DNA of 64,000 bases, from positions 148,441 to 212,440 of the forward strand of contig MU858096.1 in the NCBI GenBank assembly GCA_033297075.1, in the 5' to 3' direction. The notes below the pieces were generated by a model. The model was not told where the DNA came from. It searched no databases and saw only the letters and a list, made by a program, of their open reading frames with translations. The DNA comes from Rhypophila decipiens (Eukaryota > Ascomycota > Sordariomycetes > Sordariales > Naviculisporaceae). Made by a program: the position numbers and the translations under genes. Below, piece by piece: positions 22,107 to 34,388 of this stretch (within the stretch, counting starts at the first letter, position 1; each line of letters starts with the position of its first letter).

Positions 22107-23950
22107 AATATGGTTTAGGCCAGAATTCGTTGTTCCGTGGGAGAGGTAGTGGAGACGGAATGTAAAAAGATTGACAGAGAATACCATTGGTACCATACCA
22201 TAGTCCAGGTCAGGAAGCTCACCTAGAACAGTCAAGATGGAGCGTGGTTGTATCCCGTACCAAGGTAAAGATTCCAGAAGAGAGACCGCGTTCCATTTAA
22301 CCCAAACTCTCAACAAGGCAAAATAGGCAAACCAAACCGGTGCGGCACAGAGCAGCCTATCCAGTACGGAAGAATATGACCGGTGTACCTAAAACTCGTA
22401 ATACGAACTGAATGGGTTACATTCAGTATATACCCAAGCTGGGTAGAATGCGACAGGGGCTTTTCTGCAGATTAAGAAGATATGAAAAATCTAGAATTTC
22501 CCCAGGTAATATAAAAGCTAATCATGCATATGCAGTTATCTTTCCGGTGCAGTAATTCTTGTATTATCAGCATAATTAAATCTAGCTGAGGCAGAATTCG
22601 TTATTGCTATCAGGCCTTCAAGTTGGTGTCTCATTCCGCCGCACAGATTCAAATCTGGAAGCTAGGCAGGGCCTTCGCCCACCCATCAACCAAAGATAGC
22701 GAAGACAAGGGACACGCATTGCCCCTAAAGACAGTGAGTCGGACCCGATATTTCTGGTGATCAGAATTGGAAGAGGTTATGAGACAGAAGTCTATGATGT
22801 TCATCTCTTATATACGTACTGAGAGGGTTGCCCATGGAGCAATGCGTTGTGAAACTTGAAAGTGATCCTAACCCAAAACGAATTTAATTCGTTAAAAGTT
22901 CCAAAGTTCAACTTGTCAAGAGACGGAGCGAGATGCCTCTTAAATAGACAGCCGCACGTAAATTACATTCCGCCAAGGTCAGCTGATCTAACTCAGGTAT
23001 CTGAAATGCAGCAACCCATTGGCTTGGAGGTGAAGTGAAGCTCTCGCAAGAGTGTCCTCCAATATCACAGGATCTTGAAAGACTCGGGACCAGTATAAGC
23101 AAATATAGAATGCCAAAGGTTCGTGCGTGCTCTGGGTGTATCCTTGGCTGATCCTCCCAACAGCCTCATGGGGACTTGGGAAGGTATTAGCTTCATACCA
23201 GGTGGCAAGAACTGGACTATGGACTCGGAGAGTTTATTGATGTGCTTAGATGACAAGTGCAAGCATGAATTCATCAGAACCATCTTGGCTTGGTGTTTCA
23301 TACATCTTGACTTGTCATGACTCTGTCGTCTCCACTCACACGGTCTTTGGTCCTTTCCGGTTGAAGGCTGGGAATGATATATGGTGGCAAGAAACATCAT
23401 GACTCGGAGGAGGAACAAAAATCCCAGATTTCCACTCAACCTGAAACTATCCAAAGGTTATGGTTCCGCTGGCATGGAGAGACAGTTCCAAGCATAGGCG
23501 GCTAGAGCTTTAACTGTCCCCCAAGTACTGACTTGAGGTAGCTGCTTGAGACTTGGTGTAAACAAATCTCGTTTTCAGTCAGTGGGCCGCTCGACACAAG
23601 GGTTCGTACTCGGATACTGCCGAGGATAATAGCTCCTCGTTTTCGACTGAGTCCTTCTGCGTTGTTTCTGAGCCCACCCTCACTTCAACTGGCTTGAGTG
23701 ACACAATAACTACATGTAGTTGGGTGCAGGCCAACCTATCGTTCCAGTCTTTCAGGACACCTTATCTTCGTTTCTTCTACCCTCCCTAGTTCCTGGTTTT
23801 GTTCTTACTGTCTTTGGCTGGTCCAAATACCTCATAGCAGGTTCACATTCATTGGCCACGGCAGTTTCAAGCCCTTTCCCTCATCTTTATTCAAGAGCAC
23901 ACTGTCACTCTCTTTCAAGATCCCCCGAGACCTTTTCGTGGTCTCGTGCC
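22107..23950. other. Divergent intergenic region
   Basis: Between the orphan membrane protein (-) and the transporter (+). No other gene recognised. It may contain a missed 5' exon of the membrane protein next to 22388. Confidence 0.5.
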
Positions 23951-25543
23951 ATGTCACTACCGCCGAGAGGAACGTCAGCTTATGACTTTAGCGAAGAGTC
24001 CCTTCCGTCCAGACTTAGCAATCCCCACCACCGCCGTCAACGATCAGATGTCGCGCCGCCGCCACCGCCTCCTAGGCGCCGTGCGAGTCACACGCCTAGG
24101 CAAACATTTTCTCATTACCAATCCAACTCAGTCGGCTCTGATAGCAGCGAAACTGTGGTGAGCCCTTCGGTGCGGAACTCGTTTGAGTTTGGCAACCCAT
24201 CCCCCAACGAACAGAGGAAAAAGTCCATCGCAGACATTACCATTTCGTCTCAGGACAGGCAACCGAAGCTCGCTCAGCCAACGGACAATGCAGATCTGGA
24301 TGATCAAGAAAGTCGGTACACGGTTGATCAGGAAGCCCAGCCTTCACAACATGACGGGCAGATAGCACAGGGCGACAAGACTGAAGATGGCGGTGACCAC
24401 TCTCACTCGAGGCCCAAGCTGCCTCTCCGGGCACGGCTAGCTCATTTCACCTGGGCTTGGTACACTCTCGTCATGTCTACTGGGGGACTATCTCTTCTCA
24501 TCTTTGTCCAACCTCATCAGTTCCCAGGCCTCCGCCAGATTGGCCTCGTCGTCTACATCATCAACATCATCCTGTTTGTCCTCGTCAGCTCCGCCATGGT
24601 CACCCGATTCTTTCTGCATCCGGGCACGTTCAAGAAGTCTCTCACCCATCAGCGCGAGGGCTTCTTCTTCCCCACCTTCTTTCTTTCCATCGCGACCATC
24701 ATCACCTCCACTCAGCGCTACACTATCCGAGCCATGTCGCCCGACGATCCCACGCCGCCTGGACCGCCGGGCCTTCTGTGGCTCATTCAAGCCGCCTTTT
24801 GGGTGTACCTGATCCTGACCATCATCGTGGCCGTCGGACAATACAGCTTCCTTTTCGCCTCGCACACCTTTTTGCTCACCAACATGATGCCCACTTGGAT
24901 CTTGCCCATCTTCCCCATCATGCTCTCGGGCACCATCGCCTCTGTCATAGCCGGAACTCAGCCTCTCTCCCAGTCTCTGCCCATCATCACGGCGGGATTG
25001 ACATGTCAGGGACTAGGCGTGGCCGTGGCTTTCATGATGTACTCACACATGGTCGGCCGTCTTATGCAAGCTGGTCTCCCCGATCGCGAGCACCGACCAG
25101 GCCTCTTCATGTGCGTGGGTCCACCGGCCTTTACTGCACTGGCATTCATTGGGCTGGCAAACTCGTTGCCCAACAACTTTGATCATGACATGGACGGCCT
25201 GATGGAGACCAACATGATTCGAACCATGGCCATCATCGGAGCTGGATTCCTGTGGGCGCTTAGTTTCTGGTGGTTTGGCATTGCCGTCGTGGCGGTTGCG
25301 CAGAAGCCTCCCAAGTTCTTTCATCTTGGCTGGTGGGCCTCTGTCTTTCCCAACACGGGTTTCATCCTGGCCACCATCTCGCTCGGCAAGGAGTTCCAAA
25401 ATGAGCCCGTCTTGTGGTTTGCCAGCGTCGTCTCCATATTCTTGCTGGGCGCTTATGGTTTTGTCTTGTACCATCATGTAAGGGCAGTCATTTTCCAGGA
25501 CATCATGTACCCCGGGAGGGACGAGGATGTCGAAGATCATTGA
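23951..25543 (+). CDS. TDT/SLAC1-family transporter, Mae1-like C4-dicarboxylate carrier
   Basis: Single exon, 530 aa. After a roughly 155-residue polar, Ser/Pro/Arg-rich cytosolic N-terminus the hydrophobic core starts with LAHFTWAWYTLVMSTGGLSL, the characteristic first-helix motif of the tellurite-resistance/dicarboxylate (TDT) family. About ten membrane spans follow, ending near residue 515. The family includes yeast-type malate permeases (Mae1) and sulfite exporters (Ssu1). The wording of helix 1 and the overall length favour a Mae1-like malate/C4-dicarboxylate role, but sulfite cannot be excluded. The ATG at 23951 was preferred to 23720: the sequence before it has no domain and starts in the likely leader. 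Confidence 0.88.
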   Translation: MSLPPRGTSAYDFSEESLPSRLSNPHHRRQRSDVAPPPPPPRRRASHTPRQTFSHYQSNSVGSDSSETVVSPSVRNSFEFGNPSPNEQRKKSIADITISSQDRQPKLAQPTDNADLDDQESRYTVDQEAQPSQHDGQIAQGDKTEDGGDHSHSRPKLPLRARLAHFTWAWYTLVMSTGGLSLLIFVQPHQFPGLRQIGLVVYIINIILFVLVSSAMVTRFFLHPGTFKKSLTHQREGFFFPTFFLSIATIITSTQRYTIRAMSPDDPTPPGPPGLLWLIQAAFWVYLILTIIVAVGQYSFLFASHTFLLTNMMPTWILPIFPIMLSGTIASVIAGTQPLSQSLPIITAGLTCQGLGVAVAFMMYSHMVGRLMQAGLPDREHRPGLFMCVGPPAFTALAFIGLANSLPNNFDHDMDGLMETNMIRTMAIIGAGFLWALSFWWFGIAVVAVAQKPPKFFHLGWWASVFPNTGFILATISLGKEFQNEPVLWFASVVSIFLLGAYGFVLYHHVRAVIFQDIMYPGRDEDVEDH

Positions 25544-28500
25544 GAAGGGCCTTGTTTGTTTCTCAATTCTGTACCTAGTCTAGTGCTTCAAGTCACGAGA
25601 CAGCAAACCGTGCAGTGCCTCGGTTGTTCAAATAGGACCCTGGTGATTGGTCATTGTTCTTTCTTGCATTCTCTGCCCTTGATGGGCAATCAACTAGACT
25701 TTTCTTTTGTTTTCAAGCTCTTCAAACATCCAAGTGCTGGATGAGCGTGTGGACTTCAGTTACATTTTAGGCAGACAGGCATTCACTACATGTACTGTAC
25801 GAGTTCAGCTTCAGAGGCGCTCATACTCAGTTACTCATATAATCGCTCTTGATAATTTCAAGACTGTGATGGCTACATACGTATTATTGGTCTGGATACA
25901 AGCATTCGTCTTCCCTATTCAAGTATAACGCCCTATTAATTGCCGATTGTAGGATTAATATGCGTGTATCTTGTAATGATTCCAAAGGCTTCCACCGTGG
26001 CACCGTGGGGGTGTGTCTCTCGGCCCGCCGCATCCAACTCGCAGCACATAGTTCATTCGGGTACCATTTTGAGCCAATGTAGATCCGAGACAACTATGAA
26101 CCAGAACCTCGGTAAACCGGTAGACCTGCATGGAATTTCGCCAAAAGAGTGTTAACGTGAGTGGCTCAGGGGCACAAGCTTGGATGACAGATCCTTTATA
26201 GTCAATTCAGGTAGTAATCTATACCTTTTCCCTTCACTGCTTAGCCTGCTCTGGACTTTTGATTCCAAACCATTACCGTCTGCCCCGGTGACAACCAATG
26301 GGAAGTGCTGAAATATGCGGACGGGACGGACGGGAGCAAGCCAAAACGGCATGCACAGATAGGCGTAAAAATTCCATCACAATAGCCATCTCGCATCTGG
26401 CGTGACCATGATTACACAGAGGCTATCCGGTTTACGTACGGATACATGCCCGGTCAAGCCTTCATATATGAACTAGTACAGCTGTCCATCCATGGTAGCT
26501 TCCGAGGTGCCTCCGGCCGCCCTGGATATTTTTCCAGTACCATCAGTGATTCTAGGCCAAGTATCTGCCAGAGGAGCCATATCAACTCTTGGAATGGGAC
26601 TACATGACTCGCGGTGTTGTACGGATACACTACTGGTATAAGGAACCAAGCTCGGTTACTAGTCTGGCGATCAGTTAGTCCTTGGCATCCCAGGAGTCGA
26701 ACTAGGAAGCCGTGAGCGGCAATCTACGGCTGTGCCGCTGTGATGGAACTATGGGCGGGGTGGGCACTTAATAAGCTTCTGAAAGCATCATCTCCGGGTC
26801 AGATCTCGACAAAGGTTCAAACTTCGCACTTTAGAAAAGGAATACAAAATTTGGGTACTCCGTAGGAGGTTTCTTATCTGTTTAGAGGTGATGAGAAACT
26901 GAAAAACTGTGACCACCAGCCTGAATGCCAAGGCTTGCTATGTACGGATGTCATTGATGCCCGGCCGCAGCTGACAGGGATTCTTGATATCGAGATATAG
27001 TCTGTGTAGTATGTACGATGTTGTCGCACAAATGACCTCTCATCGGACCTGGCGGGAGGCATATCATCTGTATCATCAATGCAGCTCACGTTTATGAAGG
27101 TTGCCAGTGACGCATGCAGTTCCAACCCGCTCTTATCAAATCGTGCAAAATGTCCCCTGTCTGGTGGGCTAGCACATGGCCTCGACGTCGTTAGCTGCGA
27201 GGTTTCCTGTTATTAGTACGTACTACGGGGGCTTTCTATGTTACTCCTCGCTCCTTCAAAACGACGTTCGATGCGATCATGTCTACCGAGTGCAACCCTT
27301 ACTTATATGTAAACAATAGTTCCTCTACGCTATTGCCAAAGAGGGCGCTAGATAGCTGTCGAGGAGGAACAATGCCACCTTACTAGGGGTGTCTGTCCCG
27401 ACATCCGGTCTTGGTACGGATCTGGATTTTCTCGACCCTGTAGGTGCTCATCGTTAAGCCGTCCATATAGCGTGTAAAACTTTCTCCATGGCCCCATTCT
27501 AAGGTTATATCATTCGCCTAGATCTCTTCTCTCGCCACTAGGCCCTCGTATTAAACAGCGGCTAGCGTAATCTAAGCCCACCCGTCTTATTACTGGCTAA
27601 CTCCGTACAACCGACTTCTAAAGATTGCTGTCACTCCGTACTCGGTCCAGTCCCCTATCCAAATTCCAAGACACTACCAGGTGCTTACCGAGTGTTCTCG
27701 TGGAGACTTTCTTGCCATGCAGCGGTAAGAATGCGGCACATGGCAAGTCCTGCAGCATGCGAATAGCAAGAAAATATCCATCGAATCGCACCATGTGAGG
27801 CATGAGGTTCCTTATCTTGCCTGCCTCTTGGCGAAAATGTAACGAGAAGGCGCAATCGCCAGGACCCTGGTTCTCATACCTTGCTCTCCGTAGTACTGGA
27901 CCCCACCCGTTGACTGACATTCTCGAGGAAAGTTTGGAACACAGCATCCCGGGGCTTGACATGATATCGTCTGCGGCGGTGGTTCAAGGATCGGAGTCAA
28001 GGCTTTGCGATGCCGCTCCTAACCTGAAGCACAAAGGATGCCATCGACTGAAGACTGCAGGGGCTTCAAGTCTTGGGCACGCTCGGCAGTCTCTAAAGTG
28101 CTCTACATGGACTGGAATCAACCTCATTTTGACCGGGTGGGCCTCGGCGAGAGATTCCACCATCCACAAGATACCAATGCTCATAAAGGGAAAGTGGCAT
28201 GGACGGCATTGAGTCCTCAGGGGTGTGATGTACGTGACTAAGAGACCCACGGCTGTTCTGCGAATCTTGGAACAAACGAGTATCACTTGTCCATCCTTCG
28301 GACCTTCGGTTTCTTGGGCGGTCATGGGGCCCAGGGGTCCGTATCAAGTATCATCCGTAGCGTAAACCTGCATTGTGGTCTTTGATAAATCCTTCAAGGT
28401 GTTCTCCAAGATAGGATAGCCGATTGTGCTAGCTCAGGCCCTTGGGCGATGGGATCATGGCCATATAATGTCTGCTCTGCCCTTCATGACCCTGCCCACA

Positions 28501-28716
28501 ACGAAGATACGAACCGCTCATCTCTCCTCTGTGGCCCATCCTATATCTCCTATCTGTCGTGGCCTTGACCAGCCCCGAAAGTCCACTACCCCCTGCTCCG
28601 CGTGGTCCGCTCCCTTTTGCTAAGCCCGCCTGGTTTAAAACTAGCACATCTTCCACCTCTCGAGTATCATCCCCAGTCGCCTTTCTTCCATTCCGCAGCA
28701 AACAACGCAAACGAAC
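25544..28716. other. Long intergenic region
   Basis: About 3.2 kb with no gene recognised. It contains several TACGGA / TCCGTA words (for example near 26437, 26619, 26866, 26943, 27415, 27602 and 27634). A B-box-like GTTCGACTCC on the minus strand near 26695 has no tRNA fold around it. The right end is the promoter of the terpene cyclase. Confidence 0.55.
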
Positions 28717-30533
28717 ATGGTTCTCCTAGAATCGAAGCTGGCCGTGGTGGGCTACCCAGACGCCCCGTTATTCAACAAGCAGACCCACGCTTCCAGTAAC
28801 AAGATTGCCCCGTCTCGCCCATGCAACACCTATTCCAGCTCACCGCCGACTGTCAAGAAGCCACCCAGGGCCATCATATTTGACCTCGGCGACGTTCTCT
28901 TCCAGTGGTCAGCCAGAACAACCACCACGATCCCTGCTCGCAAGCTGAGGGACATTCTCTCAACATCCATCTGGCATAGCTACGAGCGCGGCGAGATCAG
29001 CCGGGACGAGTGCTTTGAACAAAGCGCCCAAAGGTTCTCCCTGGAGGCGCACGAGATAGCTGAGGCATTCACCCAAGCGCGTGCCTCGGTCCAGCCCGAC
29101 CATGACATTGTTGCCTTCCTCAAGGAGCTCAAGGCGGACCCGGCAGTCGAGGTCTATGCCATGTCCAACATTGGACAAGAAGACTATGAGGACGTCTTGG
29201 AAGGCAGGCCAGAGGGAGACCCCATGTGGTTGCCCGGACTCTTTGACAACGTCTTCAGCTCAGCCGGTGCTGGCCATCGCAAGCCAGAGCGCGCCTTTTA
29301 CCAGCAGGTACTGGACCAAATTGGCCATGTTGGCCAAGATGTCATGTTCATTGACGACAAGGAAGAGAACATACGTGCTGCGCGGGGGCTTGGCATCCAT
29401 GGGGTCGTCTTCAAGAACGGCCAAGCCACGGTGGACATGTTGAAGGCCATCCTCTATAGTCCTGTCGGCCAGGGCTGGAGGTATGTCTACCAAAACGCCA
29501 ACACGTGCAACTCAAAGACGGAGACTGGAGTTGCCTTTGCCGATACCTTTGCAAAGCTGCTTACAGCCGACACGTTGCAAGACCAGTGAGTCGTGTGTAT
29601 GGGACCAACGATGTGGGCGGTTTCTAACCAAGCCCGCTTCTTAGGACTCTTATCAACCTTAGTTGGGGGACAGGAGAAACCTGGAACTTCTTTGCAGGTA
29701 AATACAACCATGAAAGATTCAAAAACAGGAGAGAGGCAAGACTGACAACACGCTGGAACCAGATGGAGACGTGCCGGCCCTTGTTCCCGGCGGTGTTTTC
29801 CCCGATGACCTCGACACCACATCTCTTGCTTTGCAAGTCCTGCCGCCGTCGAGAGATGGTCTTGTTACGTCCGTTCTCGACAGGATGGCTGCATGTGCCA
29901 ATGCTGATGGCACTTTCATGGTAAGCAGGCTCCTGGTTGTGTTAGCACAATTGTGTCAAGATCAGGGCTGAGAAAAATCAGACGTACTTTGACCCCGAAA
30001 GAATCCGCATCGACCCCATTGTCAGCGCCAACATCTTGGGCTGCTTCTACTCCTTCTCACGGGGTCATCTCTTTCCCAAGACATTGGATATGGTGCACGA
30101 ATTTATCCGGGGCCGATCATATCTTCCTAACGGAACCAAGTACTATCCCTCCCCTGACGTCTGCTTGTTCTTCCTCAGCCGTCTCCTCGACGCACCACCC
30201 GAGAATGATAGCACTGGCCTGCGACAGAGATTGGCCCCGCTGCTGGCCACCCAAGTCCGGGAGCGGATCCAGGCGAGCTTGATGGGAGGGGACCAGAGCC
30301 GAGGAACTGCGTTGGATATCGCATGTCGAATTCTCTCATCTGCTCAGGTTGGGATTCCGACAAGGGACTATGAGCATGAGCGACGGGCGTTGCTTGAACT
30401 GCAGGCGGGAGATGGGTCCTGGGAGACGGGCTGGATATATCAGTACGGATCTACTGGCATCAAGATTGGGAACACAGCGGTGACCACGGCCATAGCGGTC
30501 AAGGCACTTCAAGTCATGTCTGAGACTGATTAG
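28717..30533 (+). CDS. HAD-like class II terpene cyclase (drimane-synthase type)
   Basis: Four exons, 28717..29585, 29645..29697, 29763..29920 and 29982..30533, giving 543 aa with all phases consistent. The N-terminal HAD-fold domain starts with IIFDLGDVLF (Asp56). It continues with Ser150 (AMSN), Lys189 (HRKPE) and the acidic pair Asp213-Asp214 (FIDDKEEN). The C-terminal half is a terpene-cyclase beta domain with the class II acid motif DLDTT (residues 323-327, in exon 3) and a late QAGDGSW motif. This layout matches the known AstC/DrtB class, which protonates farnesyl diphosphate to give drimanyl diphosphate. The HAD part may hydrolyse phosphate, but its first motif is DxGD rather than DxD. 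The gene ends 128 bp from the convergent FAD oxidase gene, a likely pathway partner. Product identity is inferred from the architecture. Confidence 0.85.
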
Positions 30534-30661
30534 ATTCTATAACTTCTGCTACAAAGCACATTAAAAATGCAACGTATAATATATATGAATGAGAAAATGC
30601 ATTGGGTATCAAACCGAGAGAAGCCACCTGTTTGAATTCCTTGATCCTTCCTGTTGATGTC

Positions 30662-32329
30662 CTAAACAACCCGGACACTCTGAGGATTATGGAACAGGTC
30701 CGCCGGATCAAAGCGCTTCTTGAGAGACTGAAGCTTGGGCAGATTTGGCCCCCAGTATTGCTGTTGTCCGTCTGTGAGGGCCGGGTCGACGTAACCAGCA
30801 TATGCGCCATATGCGCCCGGGACGGCGGCCTGAAGCTGACTGTGGAAGCCGGTAAGGAAGTCTCTTGTCTTTCCCTGCAGTGGTAGGCCGACAGCATACG
30901 ACTGGTAGAAGAGGATCTTGTCGCGGTGTGAGTAGGAAGTCGCATCCATGGGCACGTCCATCATGGCGCCGCCGGTAGCGTCAAAGATGATAAACCAGAT
31001 CAGTGTTCCCTTGTCCTGCTTGTCTGTCCACTCGAAAATCTCCTTGACCTTGTTGGCGGGGATCATTTGGTCGGGCTTGAAGGCTAGACTCTTGGAGTAG
31101 AATGGTGTCGCCAGTTTGGAGAGATACAGCGCCTCATTCTGGCCATCCACTGCAAGCGCGGTAAGCCAGTCGTTGGTCACAATGCTGAGCTTTCCACCGC
31201 TGGGGAACCTGGTGGCAATGCCCGTGGCTTTGAATTCGGCCTCGGAGCCGTAAAAGGTGCCCGTGATGATGGCGCCAAAAGGATACATGATGAACTCGGT
31301 CCCGAATCTGCGGTCCAGCTTCGGGTCTGAAATCAAGTCTTGCCATTTCGAGTAGACAGGGGCGATGTCGGCCTGGCTGCCAAAGTTCAACGAATACGAG
31401 TATTGGACGATCTCGCCTGGTTCTGCATGTGTCCTGAACTTGAACTCGGTAATCACACCGAATCCAGCTGCTGAACCCCTGAGAGCCTGTAGAGAACATG
31501 TTAGCACCTGTTGTCATATCCTGTTGTGCGGAGCCGAAAGTCATACCCAGAAGAGATCCGGGTTCTCATTCTGACTTGCTCGTTGGATCTTGCCATCTGC
31601 CGTGACAACTTCAACCTCAAGGACATGATCCAAACAAGACCCCCACATCCTGGACATTGGCCCCAACCCGCCCTAGACTGACGTTAGACTCGGGGTTCCA
31701 GAGGAAATTGCGACTTTTTTTAGGGCTCACAATAGTTGCATGACCACCCGTTCCAACATCAGGGCAGACTCCATGTGCCATGGCGCGTTTCCCAGCATCG
31801 TGCATCTTGGTCGTCACCTCGCCCAGCCGTGTCCCTGCCCCGACAGTTGCTTCCCATGTCGCGTTGTCCATGTGGAAGTGTTGAAAGTTGACCATGTCGA
31901 TGGCAACGGCACCATCGGTACCACCGAGGCCTGAATTAAGAAAACAGTCCAGTCAGAATCAAGATCGTTCTAGTCATTAGCAGTCCAATGGAATATCGTA
32001 CCATAGTTTCTGTCAGAACGAAATGTTAGTCATACGTGCGGCACACGAAAGGCAAGAAAACAAATGGGACAGAGTGCTTACGCGTAGGAGTGCCCTCCAG
32101 ACTTGGCCTGGACCTTGACGTTATTGGCCGAGGCGCATTTAACAATACCCGAGATATCTTGGGCATTATCAGGGCGAACGACGGCGGCGGGTGTAACCTG
32201 GACATCGAGGTTGTATGGTTTGACCCATTGGATCTGGTACAGTGGATTATTGGGGAATCCTGCAAAGTTGGGCCTGCCGTTGCCAACAGCGCTGATACAC
32301 TGCTCGAGTGCGCTTGGATTGTTGCCCAT
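30662..32329 (-). CDS. Berberine-bridge-type FAD-linked oxidoreductase
   Basis: Five exons on the minus strand, 32329..32082, 32009..32002, 31930..31731, 31672..31547 and 31486..30662, giving 468 aa. The second exon is only 8 nt and all junctions keep frame. The N-terminal part is a PCMH-type FAD-binding domain. SGGHSYANYGLGG carries His80, and GVCPDVGTGGH carries Cys141; in the family these two residues attach FAD bicovalently. The C-terminal BBE domain ends with YWGPNLPKLQ and FDPADLFHNPQSV. No signal peptide is apparent, as in many fungal members that act on secondary metabolites or oligosaccharides. Tail-to-tail position with the terpene cyclase suggests oxidation of its product. Substrate is unknown. 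Confidence 0.88.
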
Positions 32330-34388
32330 GTTGATTGCTCTGGGTTGCTGGTTGTCGGTTGCTGGCGAATCTGAAGTGTTGAATCCAAGACGAAATACCA
32401 GCCAAGAAATCTGCGTGGTGCGGGATAACGATGTAAAGAACGGCAGGAGAGAGCTGTTGTTGATAAAGGAAGGAAAGGGCGAGACAAGGGAGGTCGTGAC
32501 CGGGTTAGCTCAACAATGATGCGCACTCGCCAAGGGCTAGACTCTAGAGATGGCGACGATCAAGACATCAAGTGCATGTGATGGCAGCAGATGGCTGTTG
32601 AGGTCAAAGTGAAGGCTGACACCTTCGGTTGAGGTTGTGCAGGTGGTGTGTGTATGGGATCAAGGACGGTACCCTTCCTACCTATATACGTACATCAAAC
32701 ACCTGTAAAAGCAAAGGTCTGGTCGTAGCTGTAACCACCGTTGTTGTTTGTTTGAGGACTGTGCACATAACCTTTGTCTCCCTCCCATATTAGCTCTAGG
32801 GATACATACACGTCATGACCAATCCCAGGTCGAATTGCCATGTTGGAAAGTTGGCGCGAGAGCAATGGTGTTGCACTGGAAAATTCCATTGGACGTCTTT
32901 GGGCCAACGGCCTCAAAAGCATAACGGCAGTCAGGGGCCCGTAGTTGGACATGATTGGCTGAGCAGCAATAACGCCACGCCCGCCGAGAACTCACAGTCG
33001 AATTGGTCGGGCTATTCGTATAAACTTGCTTCGCAGTTGGAATCCATGAAAAGGAGACGAAGCAGCTCGGTATCCAAATTGTTCAGAGCCCAAGAGCCTC
33101 TCCTGGTTGGCGTTGCATCCATAAGCATATTTGCGGCACATTGACTGCGGAGTGAAATGACAATTCGACCACCTGCCTTGATGGATAATACCGAGGATTT
33201 AAAAGTTTGTAGGTAGCTTTTGTCACCGGAAATGACTTGATGTTTTGCGGAGTGGTTGCGCCTGTCAGACTGAGACGGAAAACAACCGTCGTCATCAGAG
33301 CATGATCGGTGGGAGAAAGGAGATACCCCGTACGGACAGGGGAATGGTGGGGTCGGACGGTGCGCCACAGCACCTGAGCACATGGCCTGTGGCCATACAG
33401 ATGCCGTCCCGGGGTCGCCCCTTCCTGGAGGCCTTTGGAGGTCATCAGCCCAGCTGGTCCGTTGGACGTGAGAAGTCGGCAGTAACTTCGGTTGGGGCGG
33501 GACAGCCCACCGGGTTTCACACTAGCCGCAGGTCATTCGTCAATGTCAAATACTGAACTCCTGTTGGTCGGCCGTGTATTTTGGTTGTAAGTTGCAACTT
33601 CTTCACCCTTTGAGTTTTGATCCAAGCAAAGAAATTGTGCGCCTGGGCTCTCGGTCATGTCATTCGCCGCAAGGAATATCACTAAGGAGGGCCGGCTGAG
33701 CCCGCTATATTAGTGGCCTGCCGGAGTTAAAGGAGACGCCATCTATTGGGCGCTGGTCAATAACTACTGGAATGACTTCATTTGTTGCTGGACACCTAGA
33801 GCACAAAGGACGATGGTGAGAGAAAATTGCCGAAAATTAAGGGTCCACGGTGTCTCACACCTAAGGTCGATCGAAGAAGTCATGCCCGCACGAGACATTC
33901 TAGAACTTTAGAGAGCGACCGGCATTGTCTTACCTTTGTCCCGCACGACCGTTAGGAATGGAACGAGATAACAATTGCCGAGACAGATATGATAGGGGGC
34001 TGACAAATATGAAAAGGAAAAAGCCAAAGGTCCCAGGCAATTCAGACTTTTGATCTAGCAGGCTGGACGATGCACAAACGCACCAAAGCCAACTGTGGGC
34101 CTTAGATGTCCAGATGTCAACTGGTCGATATAGGGCTTGAATTGCTGGTGACACTCTGTCGTGGACGCGATGATTGGTGTCGCGATGCAAATGACAGTAT
34201 AATAGTGTTGATATAACGCATTGCTTGTTGCACCTGGACGCGTATTGTCGTGCCGGATTGATGGATACAAGTATATATGCGGCTAAAACTCCTTCCTTCC
34301 TTGGGTATCGATTCAACGCCGCTTCCTCTCATTCTGCTCTGCTCGGATTGCGGTACCAGTGCAACGCCGAGGCGTCACAACAATGGGT
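32330..34388. other. Intergenic region
   Basis: About 2 kb, no gene recognised. The left end holds the promoter of the FAD oxidase (TATATA-like element at about 32683-32688, minus strand sense). The rest has only short unconvincing ORFs. Confidence 0.55.

Noticed and set aside
26680..26770. B-box-like GTTCGACTCC on the minus strand, suggesting a tRNA
   Set aside because: The upstream part has no matching acceptor strand, D arm or A-box, so no cloverleaf can be drawn.
27802..28212. 136-codon plus-strand ORF upstream of the terpene cyclase
   Set aside because: No recognisable motif, no supporting splice partner, and weak start context.
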